Of a stretch of DNA of 64,000 bases, positions 9,455 to 20,450 are shown in pieces. Under the pieces are notes generated by a model. It worked only from the letters and a program-made list of their open reading frames with translations. It was not told where the DNA came from and ran no database searches. Source of the stretch: Salvelinus alpinus (taxonomy: Eukaryota > Chordata > Actinopteri > Salmoniformes > Salmonidae); the NCBI RefSeq assembly GCF_045679555.1, contig NC_092091.1:85123094-85187093 (forward strand). The letters are read 5' to 3'. Position numbers and translations under genes: made by a program. Each line of letters begins with the position of its first letter. The first letter of the stretch is position 1.

Positions 9455-10044
9455 GGAAAGTAGAGGGAGAGAAGGGGAGAAGAGAGGGGGAGAAGAGGAA
9501 AAGTGAGGGGGGAGATGGGAGGGAGAAGAGGAGAGGGGTGAAGAGAAGAGTCGAATGGGGAGAAGAAGTGAAGAAAGGGGCAGAAGAGGAGAGGAGGAGA
9601 AGAGAGGGGGGGAAGGGGGGAGAAGCGGAGAAGAGAGGGGAAGAAGAGGAGGAGAGGGGGGAAGAAGAGTGGAGGAGGGGAGGAGAAGGGGAGAGGGGGA
9701 GAAGAGGGGGGGAGAGGGGAGAAGAGGAGGGAGGGAGAGAAGGGGAGAAGAGAGGGGGGAGAAGGGAGGGGTGACGAGAAGAGTAGAATGGGGAGAAGAA
9801 GAGAAGAAAGGGTCAGAAGAGGAGAAGAGAAGGTGAGAGGAGAGGGGGAGAAGAGGAGAGTAGAAGGTGAAGAGGAGAGAGTGGAAAGAGGAGAAGAGAG
9901 GGGGAGAAGAGGAGAAGAGAGGAGGAGAAGAGACGGGGAGAAGTGGAGAAGAACGGGGGAGGAGAGGAGAGGGGGGAAGAAGAGGGGAGGAGAGGAGAAG
10001 GGAAGAGGAGAGGGGGAGAAGAGGAGAAGAGAGAGAAGAGGAGC
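9455..10044. repeat. Purine-rich (GA) tract, left part
   Basis: About 590 bp with almost only A and G on the + strand, built from irregular GGGGGAGAAGAGGAGAAGAG units. ORFs on both strands here are compositional artefacts. Confidence 0.95.
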
Positions 10045-10947
10045 TAGCCCAACCCCGGCCAACAGCTCCGCACCCCCCGCAGCTACTTGCCCAAGCCTCC
10101 CCAGCTTCTCCTTCACCCAAATCCAGATAGCAGATGTTCTGAAAGAGCTGCAAAACCTTGACCCGTACAAATCAGCTGGGCAAGTCAATCTGGACCCTCT
10201 CTTTCTTTAATTATCCGTCGCCATTGTTGCAACCCCTATTACCAGCCTGTTCAACCTCTCTTTCGTTTCGTCCGAGATCCCTAAAGATTGGAGGGCTGCT
10301 GTGGTGATCCCCCTCTTCAAAGGGGGTGACACTCTAGACCCAAACTGTTACAGACCTATATCCATCCTGCCCTGCCTATCTAAAGTCTTCGAAAGCCAAG
10401 TTATTAAACAGATCACTGACCATTTCGCATCCCACCGTACCCGCTGTGCAGTTCGGTTTTCGAGCTGGTCAGGGTTACACCTCAGCCACGCTCAAGGTCC
10501 TAAATGATATCATAACTGCCATCGATACAATACAGTACTGTGCAGCCGTCTTCATCGACCTGGCCAAGGCTTTCGACTCTGTCAATCACTGTATTTTTAT
10601 CGGCAGACTCAACAGCCTTGGTTTCTCTAATGACTGCCTCGCCTGGTTCACTAATACTTCTCAGACAGAGTTCAGTGTGTCAAATCGGAGGGCCTGTTGT
10701 CCGGACCTCTGGCAGTCTCTATGGGGGTTCCACATGGTTAAATTCTCGAGCCGACTCTTTTCTCTGTATATATCAACGATGTCGCTCTTGCTGCTGGTGA
10801 TTCCCTGATCCACCTCTATGCAGACGACACCATTCTGTATACTTCTGGCTCTTCTTTGGACACTGTGTTAACTAACCTCCAAATGAGATTCAATGCCATA
10901 CAACACTCCTTCCTTGGCCTCCAACTGCTCTTAAACGCTAGTAAAAC
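10045..10947 (+). pseudogene. Internal fragment of L2-like LINE RT
   Basis: Matches positions 17755-18655 of the longer LINE in this window. It carries recognisable RT blocks (NCYRPISILPCLSKVFE, AAVFIDLAKAFDSVNH) but has several frame changes and stops. It has neither the 5' nor the 3' end of the LINE and lies between two GA tracts. Confidence 0.85.
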
Positions 10948-11402
10948 GGAGAATAGAGAAGAGGAGAGGAGAGGGGCAGAAGATAGGGTGAGAAAATGAG
11001 ATTGTGAGAAGTGGAGAGGGGGAGAAGAGGAGAAGAGAGGGTCAGAAGAGGAGAAGAGAGGGTCAGAAGAGGAGTGGAGAGAAGAGGAGAGGGAGAGAAG
11101 AGAAGAGGAGAGGGAGAGAAGAGGAGAAGAAGAGGAGAGGGGAGGGGGGAGTAGAGGGGGAGAAGAGGAGAGGGAGAGAAGAGGACTGGGGTAGAAGAGA
11201 AGAGGGGGAGAAGAATAGAGGAGAGGGGGAGGAGAGGAGAGTAGAGAAGAGGGGGAGGGGACAGGGGGAGGGAGAGAAGAGGAGGGGTGATGAGAGGGGA
11301 GGGGGAGAAGATGAAAGGGGGGAGAGGAGGAGAGGAGAGGAGGGGGGAAGAGAGGGGGAGGGGAGTGGAGAGGGGGAGGAAAGGAGAAGGGGAGAGGAGG
11401 TA
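10948..11402. repeat. Purine-rich (GA) tract, right part
   Basis: About 450 bp of GA-rich sequence like 9455-10044, starting right after the LINE fragment at AACGCTAGTAAAACGGAG. Confidence 0.95.
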
Positions 11403-11554
11403 CTGTTTGTCTCCCACCGTTCCACTCAGAGGACTCTACCTTCTGTTATCAAGTGGGCGTTTCCACCATATTTAGTTTACCAGTCATTTCAGTGAAGGGA
11501 ACAAGTGTACACTTTAGGAGAAAGGAGAGATAATTGGGGCAATGCTTCTCTTTA
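11403..11554. other. Unique intron sequence
   Basis: No recognisable feature. Confidence 0.4.
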
Positions 11555-11832
11555 GTCTTCAGTCCTGCGTCTGTGACACCAGATTATCACCTAGTGGCCA
11601 TAAAAGGAACTGTTCTGTCAGTGTGTTTTTACTGCTGGCTCAAAACAACACATGACCTGCAAACAGGATATGATTCATGTGTGAGTACTAAAAGCATATG
11701 AATATAGTATATTATAGTATATTTATTATATATGTGGGTCTGATAAGTAAACACTCTTAATGTTTGCTGTTTTATCACACAGAAGAACATTGGACACTAT
11801 GTAACCAAACACATGTGAAACCTCATGATAAA
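11555..11832 (+). repeat. Inverted duplication, left arm
   Basis: CCTGCGTCTGTGACACCAG..., GTACTAAAAGCATATGAATA and TTAATGTTTGCTGTTTTATC recur in reverse complement at about 34593-34860. Arms are about 270 bp and about 23 kb apart. Confidence 0.8.
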
Positions 11833-11873
11833 CCTGTCTTCCCATCACATCATGAAAGGTCATGTTGATTTAA

Positions 11874-12871
11874 CCTCTGTCTCTCTCTTCCTCTGACTCC
11901 TCCCTTTCTCCTCTGTCTCTCTCTTCCTCTGACTCCTCCCTTTCTCCTCTGTCTCTCTTTCTCCTCTGTCTCTCTCTCTTCCTCTGACTCCTCCCTTTCT
12001 CCTCTGCCTCTCTCTTCCTCTGACTCCTCCCTTTCTCCTCTGTCTCTCTCTTCATCTGACTCCTCCCTTTCTCCTCTGTCTCTCTCTTCCTCTGACTCCT
12101 CCCTTTCTCCTCTGTCTCTCTCTTCCTCTGACTCCTCCCTTTCTCCTCTGTCTCTCTCTTCCTCTGACTCCTCCCTTTCTCCTCTGTCTCTCTCTTCCTC
12201 TGACTCCTCCCTTTCTCCTTTGTCTCTCTCTTCCTCTGACTCCTCCCTTTCTCCTTTGTTTCTCTCTTCCTCTGACTCCTCCCTTTCTCCTCTGTCTCTC
12301 TCTTCCTCTGACTCCTCCCTTTCTCCTCTGCCTCTCTCTTCCTCTGACTCCTCCCTTTCTCCTCTGTCTCTCTCTTCCTCTGACTCCTCCCTTTCTCCTC
12401 TGTCTCTCTCTTCCTCTGACTCCTCCCTTTCTCCTCTGTTCCTCTCGTCCTCTGACTCCTCCCTTTCTCCTCTGTCTCTCTCTTCCTCTGACTCCTCCCT
12501 TTCTCCTCTGTCTCTCTCTTCCTCTGACTCCTCCCTTTCTCCTTTGTCTCTCTCTTCCTCTGACTCCTCCCTTTCTCCTTTGTCTCTCTCTTCCTCTGAC
12601 TCCTCCCTTTCTCCTTTGTTTCTCTCTTCCTCTGACTCCTCCCTTTCTCCTCTGTCTCTCTCTTCCTCTGACTCCTCCCTTTCTCCTCTGCCTCTCTCTT
12701 CCTCTGACTCCTCCCTTTCTCCTCTGTCTCTCTCTTCCTCTGACTCCTCCCTTTCTCCTCTGTTTCTCTCGTCCTCTGACTCCTCCCTTTCTCCTCTGCC
12801 TCTCTCTTCCTCTGACTCCTCCCTTTCTCCTCTGTCTCTCCCTTTCTCCTCTGTCTCTCTCTTTCTCCTCA
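11874..12871 (+). repeat. 36-bp pyrimidine minisatellite before exon 2A
   Basis: About 26 copies of a 36-bp all-pyrimidine-plus-GA unit (CTCTTCCTCTGACTCCTCCC + TTTCTCCTCTGTCTCT). It runs directly into the 3' splice site TTTCTCCTCAG of the 30-nt exon, so it is an extreme polypyrimidine tract. The matching tract is about 105 bp in B (48506-48610) and about 378 bp in C (50846-51223). Confidence 0.9.
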
Positions 12872-12872
12872 G

Positions 12873-12902
12873 ATCTCCAGGCTCAACGTGTCCGTCCAAC
12901 AG
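12873..12902 (+). CDS. SRCR gene unit A, exon 2 (30-nt linker)
   Basis: Bounded by CTCCTCAG before and GTAGGTAG after. It is 30 nt, phase 1 at both ends, and encodes DLQAQRVRPT once joined to the G from exon 1. The same exon is found at 48611-48640 and 51224-51253 with the same splice sites. It would link the signal peptide to the first SRCR domain and may hold the signal-peptidase site region. Confidence 0.65.
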
Positions 12903-13141
12903 GTAGGTAGAGTATAAATCTACAGTGATTATAGCAGTATAGCAGTTCAATATTTGTCAACTTTATTATCCCACATGGAGAAATTCATGTGTCCATACAA
13001 ACCATTCTAAAACCCAATAACAAGTAGTGTTTTATGGAACTACTAATACTTGTCAACCACAAAGCATTACTGCTGTTAGAATAACAGAATCACTGTCATC
13101 ATCTGTCCTCACCACTGTGTTTTCCTCTCTGCTGTTTACAG

Positions 13142-13453
13142 CTGAACTCTCAGTCAGACTGGTGAATGGAACCACTTCCTGTTCTGGGACAGTGGAAGTC
13201 TTCGCGATAGAAGAGTGGTTGGGTCTATGTCCTGGTGGGTGGAGCATGAGAGAGATTAAGGTTGTGTGTAGAGAGCTGAACTGTGGGAATCCTGTAGCTG
13301 AATCTAGAGTTCTGGTTGAAGATGGAAGAAGAGGAGTCAGAATATATAGTAGTAGTTGCAGTGGACATGAGTCTTCTATTGGACAGTGTGGCTACTCAGC
13401 AGGAATATCTGGTGTCTGTGATGGTGGATATTATCATCATGTGACCTGTTCAG
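13142..13453 (+). CDS. SRCR domain exon, unit A
   Basis: Acceptor TTTACAG, donor GTAAGAG; 312 nt, phase 1 at both ends. It encodes one complete SRCR domain (ELSVRLVNG start, VVCREL core, VTCSG end) with eight cysteines, the group B pattern where one exon encodes one domain. The family includes CD163, WC1, CD5/CD6 and DMBT1, which bind microbes or host ligands. Flanking introns are nearly identical to those of the C exon (51484-51786), while the exon itself differs at many codons. The Met start about 40 codons upstream in the open frame lies in intron and is not used here. Confidence 0.85.
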
Positions 13454-14087
13454 GTAAGAGACTGGTCATATTGAGAGATTTATTTGTACATTATATAATA
13501 TTACCATGTATCATGTTTTATGTGTTTTTATTTCATTTAAATAGAGGGAGAGATGTCAGATGTATTTAAACATTATATTTGTGTTTGTCATATTGGTTTA
13601 TGGGAGATGTTCATGGGCAGATCATTGTAGTTCAGATGGTACTGAAGTGAAGCTGCCTGATGGATGTCCAGCTGTTTATTTTCTATAAAGTGAAGTGAAC
13701 TTATTCCTGTCTCCTGCCTGCATTATTCCCAACCCGATCCTGAGTGACTAAGAACCCATTTCTACCTCTTACAGTATCAAACATAGCAAACTACAATCTT
13801 TTATCCAACATATTTGTGTTTAGTCCTTGACAGTGTCATCAACAAAACTGATTGAATGTTGTGGTGTAAATTCTAATCAGTAATGAGGAGAGACCAGCCA
13901 ATCACCAATCAGGATATAACTTTGTTCAGAGCTTATAACATCGATTCATTACTGCATTAATGAAGCTTGTCGACGACCCACCAGGTGATTCGTTAAGAAG
14001 CCCAACGAGTGGATTTGAGTCACAGCATTTTAAAGTCCTCCTGGATGTTCATGAAAAACAAGGTTAACATTTGTATGAAAGGAAGCA
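13454..14087 (+). other. Unit A intron with a deletion replacing an SRCR exon
   Basis: 13454-13860 matches 51787-52193 with about three differences. Homology then stops just before the position of the acceptor of the C-unit exon at 52215. About 225 bp of unrelated sequence follows before homology returns inside the next SRCR exon near 14088. The second SRCR exon and the start of the third have been lost. Confidence 0.75.
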
Positions 14088-14254
14088 TCAGCTGCAGTAG
14101 TGTGGAGACAGATGGGTTGTGGCTCCACTGTTTCAGAACAACCTGGAAACACCACTAGAGGGTTTAGAGTTTACTGTTCTGGGTCTGAGTCTTCACTGAG
14201 GGAGTGTTGGAGAAGTTATGATCTCCTTCCTGGACTCACAGTGATCTGCTCAGG
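14088..14254 (+). pseudogene. Truncated SRCR exon, unit A
   Basis: Corresponds to the second half of the exon at 52646-52924 (GTTGTGGCTCCACTGTTTCA, GTCTGAGTCT, CAGTGATCTGCTCAG). It has no acceptor and lacks the first half of the domain. The donor reads GTCATAAC where the C copy has GTAATAAC. It is unlikely to be spliced. Confidence 0.75.
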
Positions 14255-14255
14255 T

Positions 14256-14535
14256 CATAACAAGATACACTATATGGCCTAAAGTATGTGGACATGTGTG
14301 GATTCGGCTATTTCAGCCACACCTGTAGCTGACAGGTGTATAAAATTGAGCACACAGCCATGCAATCTCCATAGACAAACATTGCCAGTAGATTGAACTT
14401 ACTGAAGATCTCAGGGTCTTAATGTGGCATGTCTAGGAGCAACAACGGCTCAGCCGCGAAGTGGTAGACAACACAAGCTCACAGAACGGACAGCCGAGTG
14501 CTGAACCACGTAGAGCGTAAAAATAATCCTCTGTT
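14256..14535 (+). mobile_element. Tc1-like transposon fragment, unit A
   Basis: Begins TACACTATATGGCC about 10 bases after the old splice donor and contains Tc1-like blocks (GGCTATTTCAGCCACACC, GCTGACAGGTGTATAAAAT, GGAGCAACAACGGCTCAGCC, AGAGCGTAAAAAT). The transposase is internally deleted. The same insertion sits at the same place in unit C (52934-53255), so it predates the duplication. Confidence 0.8.
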
Positions 14536-14689
14536 GAAAAACTAAATATCCCAGAATGCTTTTGTATTTGAGTGTTATCTCAGTGAACGTCTCTACTCAC
14601 TACCACTGTCACATGTCATGTTATTGTCATATCTAAATGAGGAAAGTAGTTGAGGAGCTACGTTTTCTTTTTCTCTCCTCTTGTTCCAG

Positions 14690-14930
14690 ATGTCCTGCTT
14701 AAGCCTGATATCAACATATGTTGTCTCAGTGACTGTAGGCCCACTACTCATGTTGCTCTGTGAGGGAGGGTGGCTGGCACTGTTACATGCTGATGTTATT
14801 GTCATATCTATAGGAAACTAGTTGAAGAGGTTTTTCTTCTTCTCTTTTATTGTTACAGATCTCCTGGTCCAGCCTGATATCTCCCTGACTGACTCAATGG
14901 GAGGGGTCTCCAGGGGCCACCAGCTAGTTA
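14690..14930 (+). pseudogene. Remains of Ig-like exons, unit A
   Basis: Two acceptor-led starts resemble each other: TTGTTCCAG at 14689 followed by codons for DVLLKPDI, and TTGTTACAG at 14858 followed by DLLVQPDISLTDSMGGVSRG. These look like N-terminal strands of Ig-like domains found next to SRCR domains in some fish receptors. That link is from memory of the family and is inference. The first reading meets a stop after about 24 codons. The second is cut by the LINE that starts near 14930. Confidence 0.45.
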
Positions 14931-17900
14931 AATCCAAGATGGCGTAGCAGTAGGACGTGTGTTTGTATTGTCCTGTCCTGTCACGTGTAAATAGTAAATA
15001 GTCTTCGTATTTTTCGTATTTTTCGTATACATTTCGTATATATTTTAATTTCACTTTCCATCTAGGAACTGAATATACATTCCTACATTCCGCCTCACCC
15101 AATGTGGTACGGACCTGCTATTTTTTTATACTTTAGAACCGTAACCCCCAAGCAGAAGCTAGCCAGATAACTAGCTACTAGCTAGTAGTCAGTTGGCCAC
15201 TGCTGCGGTCTTCACCCTCAACTCGGACACAGCCAGCCTCAATACCGGGCCAATACCTGCCTGTCTGCAAGCGCGATATCAACCCAGAGCATATAGGACT
15301 GCTTTTTCTCTACCACATCACCGGATTCCTGACGCAAGCTCTGGACAATTACACCGTATCATCACAGCTAGCTAGCTGCAACCGAGTGGCTACTACTGGC
15401 TAACACCTCTGTCCCGAAGCAAGCTCCAGTTAGCCTTGAGCTAGCCTCGAGCTAGGCCCATCTGCCGGCTAGCTGCAAGCGCGATATCAACCCAGAGCAT
15501 ATAGGACTGCTTTTTCTCTACCACATCACCGGATTCCTGACGCAAGCCCTGGACAATTACACCGTATCATCACAGCTAGCTAGCTAGCTAGCTAGCGCCA
15601 CTGCCACTGCCACGAAGCTAGCACCAGTTAGCAAACACAATTCTACAATTCACAACCTCTCTTTCGCCATCGCCATCTGGCTTGGATTCTCTGTCGACAC
15701 AACCACGTCTGAGCAGACCCCCTCCGTCTGAGCAGACCACCCCCCCCGGGCTACTAACTTTAAACGCCGCGTGCTAGCTTAGTGGAGGCCTCCTCAGCTC
15801 CATCTACGGCTGCCCCCTGGACACTATGATCACTTGGCTACATAGCTGATGCATGCTTGACTGTCCATTAATTCACGGTACTCCATTCTGTTTATTTGTG
15901 TTTTATCTGTCGGCTCTGTGCTTTAACTCAGGATCTGTGTGTAGTTAATCCGACCCTCTCTGCCTAGTCGTCGCCATTTTAACCTGTTGTTGCTATGTTA
16001 GACTAACACCCTGTTATTGCTGCTGTTATCTTACCTGTTGTTTTAGCTAGCTCTCCCAATCAAGACTTGCAATCACTTTATGCCTTATTGTATGTCTCTC
16101 TCAAATATCAATATGCCTTGCATACTGTGGTTCAGGCTAGTTTTCATTATCATTGTTTTGGTTTGCAATGGACCCTGTAGTTCCACTCTCCGTACCTCTG
16201 ATACCCCCTTTGTCCCACCCCCCACACATGCGGTGACCTCACCCATTGAGACCAGCATGTCCAGAGATACAACCTCTCTTATCATCACCCAGTGCCTGGG
16301 CTTGCCTCCGCTGTACCCGCGCCCCTCCATACCCCTGTCTGCACATTATGCCCAGAATCTATTCTACCACGCCCATAAATCTGCTCCTTTTATTCTTTGT
16401 CCCCAACGCTCTAGGCGACCAGTTTTGATAGCCTTTAGCCGCACCCTCATCCTACTACTCCTCTGTTCCTCGGGTGATGTGGAGGTAAACCCAGGCCCTG
16501 CATGTCCCCAGTCACCCTCATTTGTTGACTTCTGCGATCGAAAAAGCCTTGGCCTCATGCATGTCAACATCAGAAGCCTCCTCCCTAAGTTTGCCTTACT
16601 CACCGCTTTAGCACACTCTGCCAATCCTGATGTCCTTGCCGTGTCCGAATCCTGGCTTAGGAAGGCCATCAAAAATTCTGAGATTTCCATACCCAACTAT
16701 AACACTTTCCGTCAAGATAGAACTGCCAAAGGGGGAGGAGTTGCAATCTACTGCAGAGATAGCCTGCAAAGTTCTGTCATACTTTCCAGGTCTATGCCCA
16801 AACAGTTCGAACTTCTAATTTTAAAAATTAATCTCTCCAGAAATAAGTCTCTCACTGTTGCCGCCTGCTACCGACCCCCCTCAGCTCCCAGCTGTGCCCT
16901 GGACACCATCTGTGAATTGATCGCTCCCCATCTAGCTTCAGAGTTTGTTCTGTTAGGTGACCTAAACTGGGATATGCTTAACACCCCGGCAGTCCTACAA
17001 TCCAAGCTTGATGCCCTCAATCTCACACAAATCATCAAGGAACCCACCAGGTACAACCCTAAATCCGTAAACATGGGCACCCTAATAGACATTATCCTGA
17101 CCAACCTGCCCTCCAAATACACCTCTGCTGTCTTCAATCAAGATCTCAGCGATCACTGCCTCATTGCCTGTATCCGCCACGGGTCCGCGGTCAAACGACC
17201 ACCCCTCATCACTGTCAAACGCTCCCTAAAACACTTCTGCGAGCAGGCCTTTCTAATCGACCTGGCCCGGGTACCCTGGAAGGATATTGACCTCATCCCG
17301 TCAGTTGAGGATGCCTGGTCATTCTTTAAATGTTACTTCCTCACCATATTAGACAAGCATGCTCCGTTCAAAAAATGCAGAACCAAGAACAGATATAGCC
17401 CTTGGTTCACTCCAGACCTGACTGCCCTCGACCAGCACAAAAACATCCTGTGGCGAACTGCAATAGCATCGAAGAGCCCCCGCGATATGCAACTGTTCAG
17501 GGAAGTCAGGAACCAATACACGCAGTCAGTCAGGAAAGCAAAGGCCAGCTTTTTCAAGCAGAAATTCGCATCCTGTAGCTCTAACTCCAAAAAGTTCTGG
17601 GATACTGTAAAGTCCATGGAGAACAAGAGCACCTCCTCCCAGCTGCCCACTGCACTGAGGCTAGGTAACACGGTCACCACCGATAAATCCGTGATAATCG
17701 ATGACTTCAACAAGCATTTCTCAATGGCTGGCCATGCCTTCCTCCTGGCGACTCCAACCTCGGCCAACAGCCCCGCCCCCCCCGCTGCTACTCGCCCAAG
17801 CCTCCCCAGCTTCTCCTTTACCCAAATCCAGATAGCAGATGTTCTGAAAGAGCTGGAAAACCTGGACCCATACAAATCAGCTGGGCTTGACAATCTGGAC

Positions 17901-18900
17901 CCCCTATTTCTGAAACTGTCCGCCGCCATTGTCGCACCCCCTATTACCAGCCTGTTCAACCTCTCCTTCGTATCATCTGAGATCCCCAAGGATTGGAAAG
18001 CTGCCGCGGTCATCCCCCTCTTCAAAGGGGGAGACACCCTGGACCCAAACTGTTACAGACCTATATCCATCCTGCCCTGCCTATCTAAGGTCTTCGAAAG
18101 CCAAGTCAACAAACAGATCACTGACCATCTCGAATCCCACCGTACCTTCTCCGCTGTGCAATCCGGTTTCCGAGCCGGTCACGGGTGCACCTCAGCCACG
18201 CTCAAGGTACTAAACGACATCATAACCGCCATCGATAAAAGACATTACTGTGCAGCCGTCTTCATCGACCTGGCCAAGGCTTTCGACTCTGTCAATCACC
18301 ATATTCTTATCGGCAGACTCAGTAGCCTCGGTTTTTCTAATGACTGCCTTGCCTGGTTCACCAACTACTTTGCAGACAGAGTTCAGTGTGTCAAATCGGA
18401 GGGCATGTTGTCCGGTCCTCTGGCAGTCTCTATGGGGGTACCACAGGGTTCAATTCTCGGGCCGACTCTTTTCTCTGTATACATCAATGATGTTGCTCTT
18501 GCTGCGGGCGATTCCCTGATCCACCTCTACGCAGACGACACCATTCTATATACTTCCGGCCCTTCCTTGGACACTGTGCTATCTAACCTCCAAACGAGCT
18601 TCAATGCCATACAACACTCCTTCCGTGGCCTCCAACTGCTCTTAAACGCTAGTAAAACCAAATGCATGCTTTTCAACCGTTCGCTGCCTGCACCCGCACG
18701 CCCGACTAGCATCACCACCCTGGACGGCTCCGACCTAGAATATGTGGACATCTATAAGTACCTAGGTGTCTGGCTAGACTGCAAACTCTCCTTCCAGACT
18801 CATATCAAACATCTCCAATCCAAAATCAAATCAAGAATCGGCTTTCTATTCCGCAACAAAGCCTCCTTCACTCACGCCGCCAAACTTACCCTAGTAAAAC
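14930..18900 (+). mobile_element. L2-like LINE, near full length, cut by assembly gap
   Basis: The 5' end is marked by AAGATGGCGTAGCAGTAGG. The 5' UTR (about 1.1 kb) contains a roughly 110-bp direct repeat (about 15268-15376 and 15474-15586, GCGCGATATCAACCCAGAGC). One long ORF follows from 16080. The 3' end is lost in the N run. The insertion broke an Ig-like exon of SRCR unit A. Two other pieces of the same family lie at 3916-4622 and 10045-10947. Confidence 0.85.
16080..18900 (+). CDS. LINE ORF2-like: endonuclease plus reverse transcriptase
   Basis: About 940 codons before the gap, with no stop. An apurinic-type endonuclease domain comes first (HVNIRSL, VSESWL, GDLNWDM, SDHCLI at about residues 160-370), then the RT domain (YRPISILP, FIDLAKAFDSVNHHIL, GVPQGSILGP, catalytic YADDT near residue 820). 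It lacks a separate upstream ORF1. The reading frame is intact to the gap, so this copy is fairly young. The clade (L2/CR1 group) is inferred from motif style. The ATG at 16080 is the first in frame; an internal start cannot be excluded. Confidence 0.85.
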
Positions 18901-19000
18901 NNNNNNNNNNNNNNNNNNNNNNNNNNNNNNNNNNNNNNNNNNNNNNNNNNNNNNNNNNNNNNNNNNNNNNNNNNNNNNNNNNNNNNNNNNNNNNNNNNNN
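18901..19000. other. Assembly gap (100 N)
   Basis: Exactly 100 N, the usual placeholder for a gap of unknown size. It joins a + strand LINE to a - strand Gypsy element, so the true distance and even the adjacency are unproven. Confidence 0.95.
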
Positions 19001-19459
19001 CACGGTATCCTCCACTTGCCACGAGATCGGAGCCACGATCTTAGCGGCCGGAAGGACAGTCATGTCAGTATCTTCTCGAATGGCAGGAGAGTAGATTCGT
19101 GACAAGGCGTCCGGTTTGAGATTCTTCGACCCGGGTCTATAGGTGAGGATAAACTGAAATCGGCTGAAGAAAAGAGACCATCGAGCTTGTCTGGAGTTCA
19201 ACCGCTTCGCCTGCTGGATATACTCCAGATTTTTGTGGTCCGTAAGCACTTGAAACGGTTGAGAAGCCCCCTCGAGCCAGTGTCTCCATTCCTTCAATGC
19301 CATCTTAACCGCTAGGAGTTCACGATCCCCCACATCGTAATTCCTCTCGGCCGGGGTAAGCCGGTGAGAGAAGAAGGCGCAAGGATGAAGCTTCTTGTCT
19401 TCACCCCTCTGAGACAAGACAGCTCCAACCCCAACCTCTGATGCGTCTACCTCCACCAC
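19001..19459 (-). pseudogene. Gypsy pol: RNase H region
   Basis: Begins [16 protein letters not shown], then [37 protein letters not shown] and PDALSRI. This is the RNase H domain with the D (DAS), E (RELLA) and D (TDHKNL) positions. It follows the RT block in the same frame after a stop near 19463. Confidence 0.85.
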
Positions 19460-19465
19460 AAAAGG

Positions 19466-20434
19466 TTAATCCGCCGTTGGTAGTGTCAGGATGGGAGCAG
19501 AGAGGATGCGCTGCTTGAGTCCTTGGAAGGCCGTCTCAGCTTCTCTTCCCCACAGAAACCTTGTGTTGCCACCCTTGGTTACAGCTGAGAGAGGGGCTGC
19601 CACCGAGCTGAAGTTCTTGATGAACTTGCGGTAAAAGTTGGTGAAGCCCAGGAAACGCTGAACTTCCTTAACGGACTTGGGGGTGGGCCAATCCGCTACC
19701 GCCCCTACCTTCTTGGGGTCCATCTGGACTCGACCGGGTTCCACTATAAATCCCAGGAATTGTACTCGAGAGGAATGGAATTCACACTTTTCCGGCTTAA
19801 CGTACAAATGGCTGTCTAGGAGGCGTTTGAGCACTTGTCTGACATGCTTAGTGTGTTCTTGAAGGGAGCTCGAAAAGATGAGGATGTCATCCAAGTAAAC
19901 AAACACGAAGATGTTAAGCATATCCCTAAGCACATCGATTATGAGCGCTTGGAACACAGCCGGAGCGTTGGTCAGGCCGAAGGGCATCACCGAGTATTCG
20001 TAGTGACCAGTAGGCGTGTTGAAAGCGGTCTTCCACTCGTCCCCGGGTTTGATCCGCACAAGATGGTATGCGTTCCGCAGGTCAAGCTTAGTGAAGACAA
20101 CTGCTTCCTGGAGCAGCTCAAAGGCTGTGGCCATAAGGGGTAGCGGGTAGCGGTTACGGACGGTTATGGCATTGAGTCCCCGGTAGTCGATGCAAGGTCG
20201 TAATCCACCGTCTTTCTTGGCCACAAAGAAAAACCCTGCTCCCGCCGGCGAGGTAGATGGACGCATGAGGCCTGCTGCCAGAGAGTCCTTGATGTAGGTA
20301 TCCATAGCAGCTCGTTCGGGAGGAGAACGGGAAAAGATCCGACCCCTGGGAGGGCAGGTCCCCGGAAACAGGGGACCTGCTATGGGGTGGTAGTTTGGTG
20401 GCCCTCTGTTTGCTAAATACCAGTTTGAGGTCAT
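19466..20434 (-). pseudogene. Gypsy pol: reverse transcriptase
   Basis: 322 residues: [41 protein letters not shown], catalytic [18 protein letters not shown]. All the usual RT blocks are present. It is in a different frame from the protease ORF before it (stop near 20451). Confidence 0.9.
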
Positions 20435-20450
20435 GGTAACACTCGGGAAC

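Noticed and set aside
9371..10210. Long ORFs on both strands over the GA tract
   Set aside because: Low-complexity purine/pyrimidine sequence with few stop codons; no domain.
11850..12950. 366-residue - strand ORF (EEERDRGERE repeats) and + strand serine/proline ORF at 12220
   Set aside because: Translation of a 36-bp pyrimidine repeat; the region is the acceptor tract of an SRCR linker exon.
13027..13141. Upstream Met (MFYGTTNTC...) as the start of a single-exon SRCR protein
   Set aside because: The stretch is conserved intron ending in a good acceptor (TTTACAG). Signal-peptide and linker exons in matching phase lie upstream.
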